In this document: positions 42,153 through 50,775 of the stretch, piece after piece
Position numbering within the stretch: the first letter of the stretch is position 1
How the letters are laid out: the number at the start of each line of letters is the position of its first letter
Assembly (NCBI GenBank): GCA_002436065.1
Contig: DIXP01000112.1
Span: forward strand, 1 to 64,000
Direction of reading: 5' to 3'
DNA from: Chloroflexi bacterium UBA6077
GTDB taxonomy: Bacteria > Chloroflexota > UBA6077
Length of the DNA stretch: 64,000 nucleotides
The notes under the pieces: model-generated
The model's database searches: none
What the model was told of the DNA's origin: nothing
Seen by the model: the letters and a program-made list of their open reading frames with translations, nothing else
Position numbers and translations under genes: made by a program

Positions 42153-43312
42153 CTGCCGTACCTCCTCAACTGCTCCAGGATCTCGATGGGCTTGTGAGGC
42201 TCCACACCGCCGTGGGGGATGTGCACCACGCGGGCCTTGCCATGAGCGGCCCGCTCCACCTCCCGCACCATCTGCCCATCCACGTTGATTTCAGGGACCA
42301 GGATGGTGTGGACCTTGTCAGCCACTGCCTCGATCTCGCCGTCCGGGAACGGCCAGACGATGATCGGCCGCAACATGCCGGCCTTGATACCCTCGGCTCT
42401 GGCCTGCTGCACCGCGGACAGGGCGGGCCTGGCCACACCGCCATAGCAGACCACCGCGATGTCGGCATCTTCCATGTCGGTCTTCTCTACCCGCACGAGC
42501 TCGTCCTTGTGAGCGCGCACCTTCATGACCAACCGGTCCGCCATCTTGCGCTGACCTTCCACGGAGGTGACGTCGTAGCCCCTGGAGTCGTGGGTGTAGG
42601 GAGAGACGCAGATGCCATAGCCCTCGCCGATGTTGGGGAAGGGGTAGTTGATGACTTCAGGCGTCTCCAGCGGATACATCTTGAACTGCTCGGGCGGAAC
42701 CGTGGGCTTGAGCCGCTCGACCCTCTTGATGGCACCCTCCTCTGGGATAACCAGCCGCTCCCGCATGTGGGCCACGGTTTCGTCGGTGAGTAGGAAGACC
42801 GGGCAGCGGAAGATCTCGGCCAGGTTGAAGCACTCGATGGTGAGGTCGAATGCCTCCTGAACCGACTTGGGGGAGATGGCGATGATCTCGTTATTGCCGC
42901 CGGCGGAGCCGTACCTGATGGTGTAGAAGTCAGCCTGACCCACGTTGGTGGCCACACCGTTGCTGGGTCCTGCCCGCTGCACGTCCACCACCACGATCGG
43001 GATCTCGTTCTTGATCGCGTAGCCGAGCCCCTCAAGTTTAAGGCTGATGCCTGGGCCAGAGGAGGCTGTCATGGACTTCAACCCGCCCACAGCAGCACCG
43101 GATGTCGAGTGGATGGAGGCCAGTTCGTCCTCCATCTGCATGCAGATACCACCCACCTCGGGGAGTCGTTCGGCCATAGTCTCCGACATCTCGGAGACAG
43201 GGGTGATGGGGTATCCAGCGAAGTATCGGCAACCGGCCGCTATCGCCCCCTCGGCGATGGCCACGTCGCCCTGCACGAAGTAGCTACCCGTGTTGACGGC
43301 TTTACCCTTCAC
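42149..43312 (-). CDS. korA: 2-oxoacid:ferredoxin oxidoreductase, alpha subunit
   Basis: 387 aa, GTG start with AGGAGG upstream and GTGA overlap with the ferredoxin gene. GDVAIAEGAIAAGCRYFAGY and PITPVSEMSE are the alpha-subunit pyrimidine-binding region; ASSGPGISLK follows. No gamma domain is fused, so this is the short alpha form, matching the separate korC. Contributes the CoA and TPP-pyrimidine sites of the heterotetramer. Confidence 0.92.
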   Translation of the reverse strand: MKGKAVNTGSYFVQGDVAIAEGAIAAGCRYFAGYPITPVSEMSETMAERLPEVGGICMQMEDELASIHSTSGAAVGGLKSMTASSGPGISLKLEGLGYAIKNEIPIVVVDVQRAGPSNGVATNVGQADFYTIRYGSAGGNNEIIAISPKSVQEAFDLTIECFNLAEIFRCPVFLLTDETVAHMRERLVIPEEGAIKRVERLKPTVPPEQFKMYPLETPEVINYPFPNIGEGYGICVSPYTHDSRGYDVTSVEGQRKMADRLVMKVRAHKDELVRVEKTDMEDADIAVVCYGGVARPALSAVQQARAEGIKAGMLRPIIVWPFPDGEIEAVADKVHTILVPEINVDGQMVREVERAAHGKARVVHIPHGGVEPHKPIEILEQLRRYGR

Positions 43313-43533
43313 GACCTCACCTCCTCTTCGTCCTTCTCGATCACCAGGGCGAAGTCTGGGCAGGCCTTGTCACACATCATGCAAGCGTTGCAAGCGGCTT
43401 CGTTTACCACCTCGGGGATCACGTAGCCCTTCTTATTGAGATTGTGCGACACCTGGTAAACGCCCTTGGGACAGAACTGAACGCAGAAATGGCAACCTTT
43501 GCAGTAGTCGGGATTGAAATAGATCTTCGCCAC
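43309..43533 (-). CDS. korD: 2x[4Fe-4S] ferredoxin, delta subunit
   Basis: 74 aa with two complete cluster motifs, CKGCHFCVQFCPKG and CNACMMCDKACPD. It is the delta-type ferredoxin subunit that passes electrons from the TPP site outward. First gene of the operon, with a GTGA overlap to korA, and preceded by a near-consensus promoter. Confidence 0.93.
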   Translation of the reverse strand: MAKIYFNPDYCKGCHFCVQFCPKGVYQVSHNLNKKGYVIPEVVNEAACNACMMCDKACPDFALVIEKDEEEVRS

Positions 43534-43643
43534 AAACTCCTCCTGTTAGCGTTGAGGAATCACGCCCTGCAGACATGCTCTTGTGGGGCCAGGGCATGAC
43601 CCCACAAGTTCGTCGGGATTCTATCTGCGGTGGTTCGCTGTCG

Positions 43644-43672
43644 ATTCTATGGCAGCGCAATAATCATGTCAA
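43644..43672 (-). promoter_or_regulatory. Promoter of the kor operon
   Basis: Read leftward: perfect TTGACA (43667-43672), 17-base spacer, TAGAAT (43644-43649). This is the closest match to the sigma70 consensus in the window. The transcript would have a leader of about 105 bases before the ferredoxin gene. Confidence 0.7.
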
Positions 43673-43859
43673 CCTATCGATACTATGCCAATAGCGTTAT
43701 GGAACCATATGTGGGGGCGGGCGATCGACGCAACGCCGAACGCCCCGTCCCGACAGAGACAGCAGACTGCCCTATCGCATAGCTGATGCTAGGTCAGCTC
43801 GCTCCTGGAGAGACCCAGCTGGCCGAGAGTCGCCACTGTGGCCGTGCTTGAAAGGATGG

Positions 43860-43895
43860 AAGCAGATGCACGCCATAAATGGCGTGCATCTGCTT
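43860..43895. terminator. Terminator hairpin after tctA
   Basis: 16-base perfect arms with loop TAAA, 24 bases beyond the tctA stop. On the minus strand the sequence continues TTCCATCCTTTC, modestly T-rich. Confidence 0.7.
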
Positions 43896-43918
43896 GGCAT
43901 GCCGAGGTGTCTCCTCTG

Positions 43919-45436
43919 TTACGGCGCCGTCGGCTCACCCTTGGTGCTTCGGTAGTCGGTGAAGGACCTCCAGAGGGGGAGCATCAGGGCCGCGAAGGAG
44001 AGCAGCATCATGAAGCCGCTAACCGGCCGGGTGAAGAAGATGGTCCAGTCGTTGGAGTAGGAGATCATGCTGGTCATGAAGTTCCGCTCGGCCAGTGGAC
44101 CGAGGATCAGGCCCAGCACCAGCGGGGCTATCGGATAGTCGAATTTCCGCATGAAGTAGCCGACCACTCCTGCTCCAGCCATGATGTAGACGTCCGACAT
44201 GTTGCTGCGCAGGGCATAGGCCCCGATGAAGCAGAACACCATGATGAAGGCGGCGATCACCGCCTCCGGGAGCTGCAGCACCTTCACAAACAGCCGGATG
44301 GAGGCCAACCCCACGAACAGCATCAGGATGTTGCCCACGTACTGAGCAGCGAAAATGGTGTACACCATCTCCGGGTTGGTGTGGAATATCTGAGGACCCG
44401 GCTGAATACCGTGAAGCAGGAAGGCACCCATCATCACCGCCGCGGCACCGCTACCAGGAATACCAAGCGTGAGTAGCGGGATCATGGCGCCACCCGTAGC
44501 GGCGTTGGCGGCGCAATTGGGTGCAACGATGCCCTCGGCCACACCCGTCCCCATCAGCTTCCCCTTCTTGGAGTACTGCTTCTCGATCCCGTATGAGACA
44601 AAGGCTGCCACCGTGGCACCCGCGCCGGGAATGGCACCGATAATGGTTCCTATCACGAAGGAGCGCGTCATGGGCGCCCACCAACTGAACACCTCGCGCA
44701 CACCCGGCAAGGCGGCCGAAGCCTTGCCCATCGACTGGACCGACTCCACGGGGAAGCGCAACTCCAGCCGATCCAGCACCTCGCCCATGGCGTAGACACC
44801 GATCATGACGGTCAGAAAGTCGATGCCGTCCCTTAGGATCGGTGACCCGAAGGTGAAGCGCTCAGCGCCGCTGATGTCATCAATACCTGTTGTGGCCAGG
44901 ATCAGCCCGAGAAACAGGGAGATGAGCGCCCCTCGAATGGAGGAGGTACCCAGCACTGTCACGCTGGTGAGGCCGAAGAAGACGATGGCGAAGAACTCAG
45001 GCGAGGAAAAGCTCAGGGCGACGGTGGCAAAGGGTGGAGACAGGAAGCTGAGCACTACCGCGCTCAACAGACCGCCGATTACCGCCGAAACCGTGGCGAT
45101 CCCCAGGGCCTTGGCGGCCAGCCCCTTCCGGGCCATGGGGTAGCCATCCCATAGAGTCGGGACATTCATGGGATCGCCCGGGATGTTGAACAAGATGGCG
45201 GTGATGGATCCGCCGTACACCCCACCGTGGTAGCAGGCCGTCATCAGCAGGATAGCAGAGGTGGTATCCATGGTGTAGGTGAATGGCAACATCAGGATTA
45301 CGGCCATCACCATCGTGACGCCTGGCAGCGCACCCGCGACCAGCCCCACGATCAACCCAATCAGGATCAAGAGGAAGTTCAGGGGGGTCATGGATTGGGC
45401 CAGGCCAAACCCAAGCCACTGTAGCATCTCTAGCAT
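43919..45436 (-). CDS. tctA: Tripartite tricarboxylate transporter, large permease TctA
   Basis: 505 aa with about 12 hydrophobic segments. GLVAGALPGVTMVMAVILML near the N-terminus and the mirrored GTIIGAIPGAGATVAAFVSY are the duplicated TctA motifs; GIPGSGAAAVMMGAFLLHGI lies in the second half. With TctB it forms the ion-coupled channel that accepts carboxylates from periplasmic-type TctC receptors. Last gene of tctC-tctB-tctA. It probably also serves the second receptor encoded at 47989. Confidence 0.94.
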   Translation of the reverse strand: MLEMLQWLGFGLAQSMTPLNFLLILIGLIVGLVAGALPGVTMVMAVILMLPFTYTMDTTSAILLMTACYHGGVYGGSITAILFNIPGDPMNVPTLWDGYPMARKGLAAKALGIATVSAVIGGLLSAVVLSFLSPPFATVALSFSSPEFFAIVFFGLTSVTVLGTSSIRGALISLFLGLILATTGIDDISGAERFTFGSPILRDGIDFLTVMIGVYAMGEVLDRLELRFPVESVQSMGKASAALPGVREVFSWWAPMTRSFVIGTIIGAIPGAGATVAAFVSYGIEKQYSKKGKLMGTGVAEGIVAPNCAANAATGGAMIPLLTLGIPGSGAAAVMMGAFLLHGIQPGPQIFHTNPEMVYTIFAAQYVGNILMLFVGLASIRLFVKVLQLPEAVIAAFIMVFCFIGAYALRSNMSDVYIMAGAGVVGYFMRKFDYPIAPLVLGLILGPLAERNFMTSMISYSNDWTIFFTRPVSGFMMLLSFAALMLPLWRSFTDYRSTKGEPTAP

Positions 45437-45445
45437 GGATCCACC

Positions 45446-46027
45446 TCAGATGATTCCTAATAAGTAGTAGATCCAGAGTGTGAGGTTCTCGAACGGGCCC
45501 ACCCCCAGCGGTAGAGAAACGTAGACGATCCTCACGAAGAGCAGGATCAGGGTCACGGTCCCCAGGACCGAGACCACCAGGGAGACTATCGGCCGTTTGA
45601 ACCCGCCAAGCATCATGAAGGCGAACATGAACAGCAGGTTGGCCAGGGAGAAGCCCAGGATGGTAGCCAGGTTGACGTAGGCCAGTACAGCCACTAAACC
45701 GAGAGCCATCAACCACCAGACCCGCTTGACACCACTCTCTGATTCAGTGGACGTGGCGTAGGCCGCCGCCCTGGCCGGGGCCTTTCGGATCTCGGCGAGG
45801 CAGTCGATGGCAGCCGTGACGATCAACGCGATCAGGATCGCCTGGGGCCAGAAGCTGGGCCCAAGCCGACCAGGCCGCGTGGAGAAGGCGATCTGGGTGC
45901 TGAGGTAATAGTAGTAGATGCCACCCAACAAGACGGCCCCAGCCCAGAGAGCCGGGCCGTACTTCTGTAACCAGGTGGCCTCCCTCGCCGGCATCGGCGA
46001 GGAGAGGTCGGTTGGAGTCCAAGACAT
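45446..46027 (-). CDS. tctB: Tripartite tricarboxylate transporter, small permease TctB
   Basis: 193 aa with four predicted membrane segments (about 25-43, 58-76, 103-122 plus 128-146, 150-172) and the PGRLGPSFWPQAILIALI segment typical of TctB. Poor overall conservation is normal for this subunit. Lies 9 bases upstream of tctA and is identified as much by position as by sequence. Confidence 0.88.
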   Translation of the reverse strand: MSWTPTDLSSPMPAREATWLQKYGPALWAGAVLLGGIYYYYLSTQIAFSTRPGRLGPSFWPQAILIALIVTAAIDCLAEIRKAPARAAAYATSTESESGVKRVWWLMALGLVAVLAYVNLATILGFSLANLLFMFAFMMLGGFKRPIVSLVVSVLGTVTLILLFVRIVYVSLPLGVGPFENLTLWIYYLLGII

Positions 46028-46106
46028 ATCCTTGTCTCCTTATGAAGGAGGGATGGGGGGCGGGAGCGCCGTTCAGCCGGCCCTCCCGCCCCGAGGTCAC
46101 CCGCTG

Positions 46107-47219
46107 CTACTTGGTCTTCAGCCCCAACTGCTTCATCAAGGTCACGCAGGTGTCGTACTCTCCGTCGAGGAACTTCGTCACTGTCTCCGTGCCCATGAAG
46201 CTATCCTCGGTCATGTACTGATCCTTCGCGAAGGCGGCCCAGTCGGAGGTCTTGGTCGCTTTCTCGAAGGCGTCGGCCAGCACCTTGATCCTCGCCGGAT
46301 CGGTGCCCTTCTTCGCCACGATCGTGCGGAACTGGGGCAGGAAGATGTCGTAGCCCAGCTCCTTGGAAGACGGGACATCCGGGAAGTCCGCCAACTTCTG
46401 CTCGCGGAAGATGATCACCGGCTTGATCTGGTTGTTGGTCAGGTACTGGCGGACATCCCCAGCCTGCTCGTACAGCAGATCTACATGGCCGCCCAGCAGG
46501 GCCGCATAGCGCTCACCGGGGGTTGGGTAGGGGACGGAGTTCATCTTGACGCCCTTGGAGCCGAGATAGGCGGCGGTGACCTCGTCCAGGCTGCCCTGGC
46601 CGGTGATACCCACCTTCAGCTTGCTGGGGTCGGCCTTGGCAGCGGCCTCCACATCCTTCCAACTCTTGTAGGGGCCGTCGGCCTTGACGAACAGGTACGA
46701 CGGACAGAGCTGAGCCCGGATGATAGGGGCAAAATCCTTATGGGAGTAGGCCGCGTCGCCCGAGGCGACGGAGGCGAGGGAGTCGGCGATGAAGACCGCG
46801 ACGCTGTAGCCATCGTTGGCCGCGGCAAGCAGCTTGGCGGCACCGGTGCCGCCGGTGGCCCCCGCCACGTTGATGGCCGGCATGGCCACGGCCAGTTCCT
46901 TCTCGGCTATGCTGCCCAGCTTCCGGGCCAACTGGTCGGCCCCACCGCCGGCGCCCCAGGGTACGATGAAGTCGATGGGGCGAGACGGAAACTTCTCCGC
47001 CGAGCCGGATGCCTTGGTGTCGGCAGGCTTGGTGTCGGCAGGCTTGGCAGCCGCGGCCTGGGTAGGAGCGGCGGCCTGGCCGGACTGAGCCGGTTTTGCC
47101 GTGGGCTCCGGGGCCTTGCTCGAAGTTGGAGGAGCAGAGCATCCGATGACTACTAGAACACATAGCGCCATTGCCGCCGACAGTACAGTCATGCCCCTGA
47201 CAGTTGCGCACAGACCCAT
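46107..47219 (-). CDS. tctC: TctC-type solute-binding lipoprotein 1
   Basis: 370 aa from the ATG at 47219, preceded by GGGAGG; the frame is open to 47285. Signal peptide ends at LVVIGC, lipidated Cys. A tether rich in Ala/Pro/Lys runs to about residue 65, then the Bug/TctC domain: RPIDFIVPWGAGGGADQLAR and NVAGATGGTGAAKL line the ligand cleft, with GVKMNSVPYPTPGERYAALL further on. Binds a carboxylate for TctAB. Very similar to the receptor at 47989 over the whole domain, but different around FIADSLASVASGDAAYSH. Confidence 0.92.
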   Translation of the reverse strand: MGLCATVRGMTVLSAAMALCVLVVIGCSAPPTSSKAPEPTAKPAQSGQAAAPTQAAAAKPADTKPADTKASGSAEKFPSRPIDFIVPWGAGGGADQLARKLGSIAEKELAVAMPAINVAGATGGTGAAKLLAAANDGYSVAVFIADSLASVASGDAAYSHKDFAPIIRAQLCPSYLFVKADGPYKSWKDVEAAAKADPSKLKVGITGQGSLDEVTAAYLGSKGVKMNSVPYPTPGERYAALLGGHVDLLYEQAGDVRQYLTNNQIKPVIIFREQKLADFPDVPSSKELGYDIFLPQFRTIVAKKGTDPARIKVLADAFEKATKTSDWAAFAKDQYMTEDSFMGTETVTKFLDGEYDTCVTLMKQLGLKTK

Positions 47220-47703
47220 GGTGAAACCTCCCTTTATCATCTGAAGAGACACCAGGAAACGCGTCCACGAGGAAGACCTTGACAAAGGCTACCGCTGACT
47301 CTGAGAAACAGGTCGAGCGCGACTCCTGGAAGCGCCGATCTACCCTACGCGGACGGACTCATGCTCCAACTCGCTATCTTGTTGCCTAACTCGCCTCCTT
47401 TCTTGGGACTCCTGCGAGGATGCGCCACACTGTGTCTTGAGCAGTGGGCAAGGATCTATCTGATCGCCCTGAGGCACGGGTGGGAGCATCAAGAGAGGCG
47501 ACACCAGAGGCCCTCCCACATCAGAGGAACGACCGCCGGCGGCGGGGTTGGGATGCCTTCATCGACTCTGGCTCACTCTTCAAGCCAGTTATCCGGCCCG
47601 TCCTCTTCGACGCTCAAGAGATCGATGGCAGTAGGGCTAGTCATCCGCGCGGCTATTGTATCATAGCGCAACAGTGATAGCGCGATATCATTCATCGCAT
47701 ATG

Positions 47704-47744
47704 ACAATGTCATCCTGTCTTCATGTCGATATGGATGACATTGT
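47704..47744. promoter_or_regulatory. Operator-like inverted repeat
   Basis: 12-base perfect arms, ACAATGTCATCC (47704-47715) and GGATGACATTGT (47733-47744), with centres 29 bases apart. Upstream the sequence has TATCAT-AGCGC and AGCGC-GATATCA elements in dyad arrangement (47658-47690). The right arm abuts the TTGACG box at 47744. It fits a dimeric repressor or activator site controlling both divergent receptor operons; no regulator gene lies next to it. Confidence 0.55.
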
Positions 47745-47770
47745 TGACGCCCCCCAACGACAATGATACT
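47744..47770 (+). promoter_or_regulatory. Candidate promoter of the mutase operon
   Basis: TTGACG (47744-47749), 15-base spacer, GATACT (47765-47770). The short spacer and overlap with the operator-like dyad suggest activator dependence. Confidence 0.35.
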
Positions 47771-47988
47771 GTGACCATGGCCTTCGCAATGGTTTATCTC
47801 GAGTTAAGGAGGTGCGCAGGGAGCTAGCCAGGCTACAGCCAGCGGAAAAACGGACCCAACGCGACTCAGGCCGAAACACCCATCAGGTGAGCAGATCAGG
47901 CGCGGCCACTACCATCGAGCGACCCTCGGAGATCGTAATCGTAGAGAGACTGTAGAGAGTTTTGTTCTTCGAGAGGAGTGTTTTCGCC

Positions 47989-49095
47989 ATGGCTATCAAC
48001 TGGGTGGTGCCAAGGAGCATGCTCGCGTCCTTAGTGCTGGGTCTCTGCTTGGTTGCGGTGGTAGGGTGCGCGCCTCCGCCTGCGACACCCGCAGCCAAGA
48101 GCACTGCGGCTGCCCCCGCCGAGAAGTCCCCTGACAAAGCAGCGGTGGCTCCGGTTGCGACCACGGCTCCGGTCGCGACCACGGCGCCCGAGAAGGCCGC
48201 CGAGCCAACGGAGAAGTATCCCTCACGGCCCGTCGACTTCATCGTACCCTGGGGCGCCGGCGGTGGGGCCGACCAGATGGCCCGGAAGCTGGGCAGCATA
48301 GCCGAGAAGGAATTGGGCGTGGCCATGCCCATCATCAACGTGGCGGGGGCCACCGGCGGAGCCGGCGCTGCCAAGCTGCTGGCAGCAGCGGCCAACGGGT
48401 ACTCCATAGCCGCCTACACGGGCGATGCCCACGGCAACGTGGCTCTGGGGGCCGCCTACACCCACAAGGATCTGGACGCCGTCTTCCGCGCGCAGAAATG
48501 CCCCTCCTACCTCTTCGTCAAGGCCGACGGCCCCTACCAGAGTTGGAAGGACGTGGAGGCCGCCGCCAAGGCCAATCCGGGGAAGCTGCGGGTGGGAACC
48601 ACGGGCGAGGGCAGCCCAGACGACGTGACGATAGCCTTTCTGGAGACCAAGGGCCTCAAGATGATCTCCGTGCCCTACCCCAACCCCGGTGAGCGCTATG
48701 CGGCGGTGCTGGGAGGCCACACTGAGCTGCTGTATGAGCAGGCGGGGGATGTCCGTCAGTACCTCACCAACAACCAGATCAAGCCGGTGATAGTCTTCAA
48801 CGAAGACAAAATAACAGGCTTCCCCGATGTGCCCACCTCCAAGGAGTTGGGTTATCCCATCTTCCTCCCTCAGTTCCGAGGAGTTGTGGCCAAGAAGGGC
48901 ACCGACCCGGCCAGGGTCAAGATACTGGTCGATGCCTTCCAGAGGGCCACCAAGACCCCCGACTGGCTCACATTCGAGAAAGAGCAGTTCGTGACGGCCG
49001 ACAGTATCCAGGGTCCCGAGGAGTACGGCAAGTTCCTGGATGCCGAGTACGAAACCTGGGTAAACCTGACGAAGCAACTGGGAATGCGGAAATGA
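47989..49095 (+). CDS. TctC-type solute-binding lipoprotein 2
   Basis: 368 aa from the ATG at 47989 (MAINWVVPRSMLASL). Lipobox VAVVGC, an Ala/Pro/Thr tether to about residue 72, then a TctC domain nearly parallel to the receptor at 46107 (RPVDFIVPWGAGGGADQMAR, NVAGATGGAGAAKL, YPNPGERYAAVLGGH). The cleft segment YTGDAHGNVALGAAYTHKD differs from receptor 1, pointing to a different ligand. No second TctA/TctB is encoded, so it presumably docks with the neighbouring permease. Its stop overlaps the start of the enolase-superfamily gene (ATGA), tying it to the B12-mutase operon. Confidence 0.9.
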   Translation: MAINWVVPRSMLASLVLGLCLVAVVGCAPPPATPAAKSTAAAPAEKSPDKAAVAPVATTAPVATTAPEKAAEPTEKYPSRPVDFIVPWGAGGGADQMARKLGSIAEKELGVAMPIINVAGATGGAGAAKLLAAAANGYSIAAYTGDAHGNVALGAAYTHKDLDAVFRAQKCPSYLFVKADGPYQSWKDVEAAAKANPGKLRVGTTGEGSPDDVTIAFLETKGLKMISVPYPNPGERYAAVLGGHTELLYEQAGDVRQYLTNNQIKPVIVFNEDKITGFPDVPTSKELGYPIFLPQFRGVVAKKGTDPARVKILVDAFQRATKTPDWLTFEKEQFVTADSIQGPEEYGKFLDAEYETWVNLTKQLGMRK

Positions 49096-50216
49096 CCGCT
49101 GCGCAGCAGAGAGCCGAACAACCGATGGTAGTTGCCTCACTAGAGGCCTACCGCTTGAATCAACCGCTCAGCGAACCCTACCATTTGGCCTTCGGCAGCT
49201 TCGACGCATTCGACACCTTCCTGGTTCAGGTGGAGACAGAGAATGGAGCCTCAGCCTGGGGGGAAACCACGGCCTGCCCGGGCTACGTGCCCGAGACTGG
49301 AGATGAGATCTGGGCCTTCCTGTGCCACCAGGCCGCCGAGTTGATAGGATCGCCGGTGGAAAAGGGGCTTCACACACTGTTGCCATTCGCACAAGATGAA
49401 CCCTTCGCCGTCACCCCTATGGCGACAGCCTTGGAGGGGCTGCGTCCAGGGCAATGGTCGCGTCTCGCGCTGAAGGAGAGGACTTCAACGGTGGTCCCCC
49501 TCGTAGGTATTCTGAGCGCCGCGGATGAACGCAAGCTGGAGGCCGGCTTCCGTGCTCAGGTGGAGAAGGGCCACGCCACGGTGAAGTTGAAGGTTGGCTT
49601 CGATGTGGAGTCCGACTGCCGGCGAGTCCTCTTCGTCCAGAAGCTTGCACGACAAGTCCAGGGGGTGAGGATACGGGTGGACGCCAACCAGGGCTACTCC
49701 CTGGCGGATGCCAGCCGATTCGTCCAGACGCTGGATCCGGAGGTGGTGGAGCTGTTCGAGCAGCCTTTCGGCATAGGGGACTGGGAGTCTCAGGTCGCCC
49801 TGGCGCCGCACTGCCCAGTCCCACTGATGCTGGATGAGTCGATCCTGGGGCCAGAAGACGTCAAGAAGGCGGCCGCCCTCGGGTGCGCCAGTTACGTCAA
49901 ATTCAAGCTGATGAAGGCAGGGAGCAGGGCCAGCTTGGCTGAACTGATCGCCTTGGCCGGCTCCTTGGGACTGAAGGTGGTGCTTGGCAACGGCGTGGCC
50001 GGCGAGATCGGATGCTACCATGAAGCCATCGCCGCCCTGGAAGCCGGAGTGGAGACCGCGGGCGAGATGAACGGTTTCCTGAAGGTCCGAAGGCCCCTGC
50101 TGGCAGAACCCCTGGCGGCAAGGCAGGGAGGTATCGAGGTGACCATGGGTCTGCAGCAGATGCCCTCGCCCGCGCGGCTCGCCGAGATGAGCGTCGATCA
50201 GCGGCGCTGGTGCTAG
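49092..50216 (+). CDS. Enolase-superfamily enzyme, muconate lactonizing (MLE) subgroup
   Basis: 374 aa, ATGA-coupled to the upstream receptor. N-terminal capping domain (about 12-130), then a barrel with K165-L-K167, metal ligands D197 (RVDANQGY), E223 (LFEQP) and D248 (LDES), and the opposite lysine K272 (KFKLMKAG). Lysines on both barrel faces with Asp/Glu/Asp ligands define the MLE subgroup: muconate cycloisomerase, o-succinylbenzoate synthase, N-acylamino acid racemase, dipeptide epimerase. It does not show the motifs I remember for methylaspartate ammonia-lyase, although it sits with mutase genes. It should abstract a proton next to a carboxylate; the substrate is open. Confidence 0.85.
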   Translation: MTAAQQRAEQPMVVASLEAYRLNQPLSEPYHLAFGSFDAFDTFLVQVETENGASAWGETTACPGYVPETGDEIWAFLCHQAAELIGSPVEKGLHTLLPFAQDEPFAVTPMATALEGLRPGQWSRLALKERTSTVVPLVGILSAADERKLEAGFRAQVEKGHATVKLKVGFDVESDCRRVLFVQKLARQVQGVRIRVDANQGYSLADASRFVQTLDPEVVELFEQPFGIGDWESQVALAPHCPVPLMLDESILGPEDVKKAAALGCASYVKFKLMKAGSRASLAELIALAGSLGLKVVLGNGVAGEIGCYHEAIAALEAGVETAGEMNGFLKVRRPLLAEPLAARQGGIEVTMGLQQMPSPARLAEMSVDQRRWC

Positions 50217-50242
50217 GAATCGAGGAGTCTCGAGTCCGTTTC

Positions 50243-50275
50243 CGAGTTGGGCAGGCTGCGAGCCTGCCCAACTCG
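50243..50275. terminator. Hairpin between enolase-type gene and mutase genes
   Basis: 15-base perfect arms (CGAGTTGGGCAGGCT) with loop GCG, 27 bases after the stop. No T-tract; followed by a promoter candidate, so it may partly end the first transcript. Confidence 0.6.
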
Positions 50276-50289
50276 ACACAAAGAACATG

Positions 50290-50318
50290 TTGACCTGACA
50301 AGTTATGCGTGCTATCGT
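50290..50318 (+). promoter_or_regulatory. Candidate internal promoter before the mutase genes
   Basis: TTGACC (50290-50295), 17-base spacer, TATCGT (50313-50318), then AGGAGGT and the ATG at 50349. I saw no cobalamin riboswitch in 50217-50348. Confidence 0.45.
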
Positions 50319-50348
50319 GGCGGCCCGGAAGGAGGTGCTTCCCCACTC

Positions 50349-50774
50349 ATGAGCAAGGACAGAAAGACCCTCGTGACCGGTGTTATCGGGGCCGACGCCC
50401 ACAATGTTGGGATCCGTATACTCTCCATGGCCCTGGAGAAAGCGGGGTTTCGGGTCCACGCCCTCGGCGCCCTCACCCCAGCCGAGGACTTCATTCGAGC
50501 CGCCGTCGAGACCGATGCCGACGTCATCATGGTGTCCTCCCTCTATGGCCACGGGCACCTCGACTGCCGCGGTTTCCGAGAGAGGTGCATCGAAGCCGGC
50601 ATTGGCGACATCCGGCTCTACATCGGCGGCAACCTGGTGATCGGGAAGCACGACTGGCCTGCCGTCCACCAGACCTTCCTCGACATGGGGTTCAACCGTG
50701 CCTACCCTCCCACCACCCGCCCGGCCGAGGTCATAACCGACCTCAAGCGCGACCTGGGACTCAGCGAGGAATAG
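50349..50774 (+). CDS. glmS: Glutamate-mutase-type S (sigma) subunit, B12-binding
   Basis: 141 aa from the ATG at 50349 with AGGAGGT upstream. The base-off/His-on cobalamin motif is D16-A-H18-N-V-G21, followed by MVSSLYGHGHLDCRGF and YIGGNLVIGK, the other two family motifs around the nucleotide tail of B12. It aligns along its whole length with remembered clostridial GlmS. It binds adenosylcobalamin and pairs with the E subunit, which starts one base after its stop. B12 binding looks fully intact. The symbol here means mutase sigma subunit, not glucosamine synthase. Confidence 0.92.
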   Translation: MSKDRKTLVTGVIGADAHNVGIRILSMALEKAGFRVHALGALTPAEDFIRAAVETDADVIMVSSLYGHGHLDCRGFRERCIEAGIGDIRLYIGGNLVIGKHDWPAVHQTFLDMGFNRAYPPTTRPAEVITDLKRDLGLSEE

Positions 50775-50775
50775 T

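Larger units (their letters stand above)
43534..43918. other. Intergenic region between kor and tct operons
   Basis: 385 bases. From the right: a terminator hairpin for the tct operon (43860-43895), an unremarkable stretch, the kor promoter (43644-43672) and a leader hairpin (CTTGTGGGG 43580-43588 pairing with 43600-43608). No gene supported. Confidence 0.55.
47220..47988. other. Divergent control region between two tctC genes
   Basis: 769 bases without a supported gene. 47220-47640 shows nothing I can identify. 47650-47770 is clearly AT-richer than its surroundings and carries dyads and a promoter candidate (see entries at 47704 and 47744). The leader from there to the second tctC start is about 215 bases. 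Confidence 0.5.

Noticed and set aside
41283..42197. 304-codon open frame antisense to korB
   Set aside because: High-GC antisense shadow of a clearly identified gene, with no recognisable protein features.
42149..43533. Pyruvate:ferredoxin oxidoreductase instead of a 2-oxoglutarate-type enzyme
   Set aside because: The separate short alpha subunit and the YGMTGGQ-type beta motif fit the Kor/Vor branch better; pyruvate use is not excluded.
45918..47156. 412-codon open frame antisense to tctC 1
   Set aside because: Mirrors the receptor gene; the His/Gly/Leu-rich protein is typical of antisense frames in GC-rich DNA.
50217..50348. Possible cobalamin riboswitch before the B12-mutase genes
   Set aside because: Only a simple 15-bp hairpin and a promoter-like pair were found; no B12-box-like segment or multi-helix layout.
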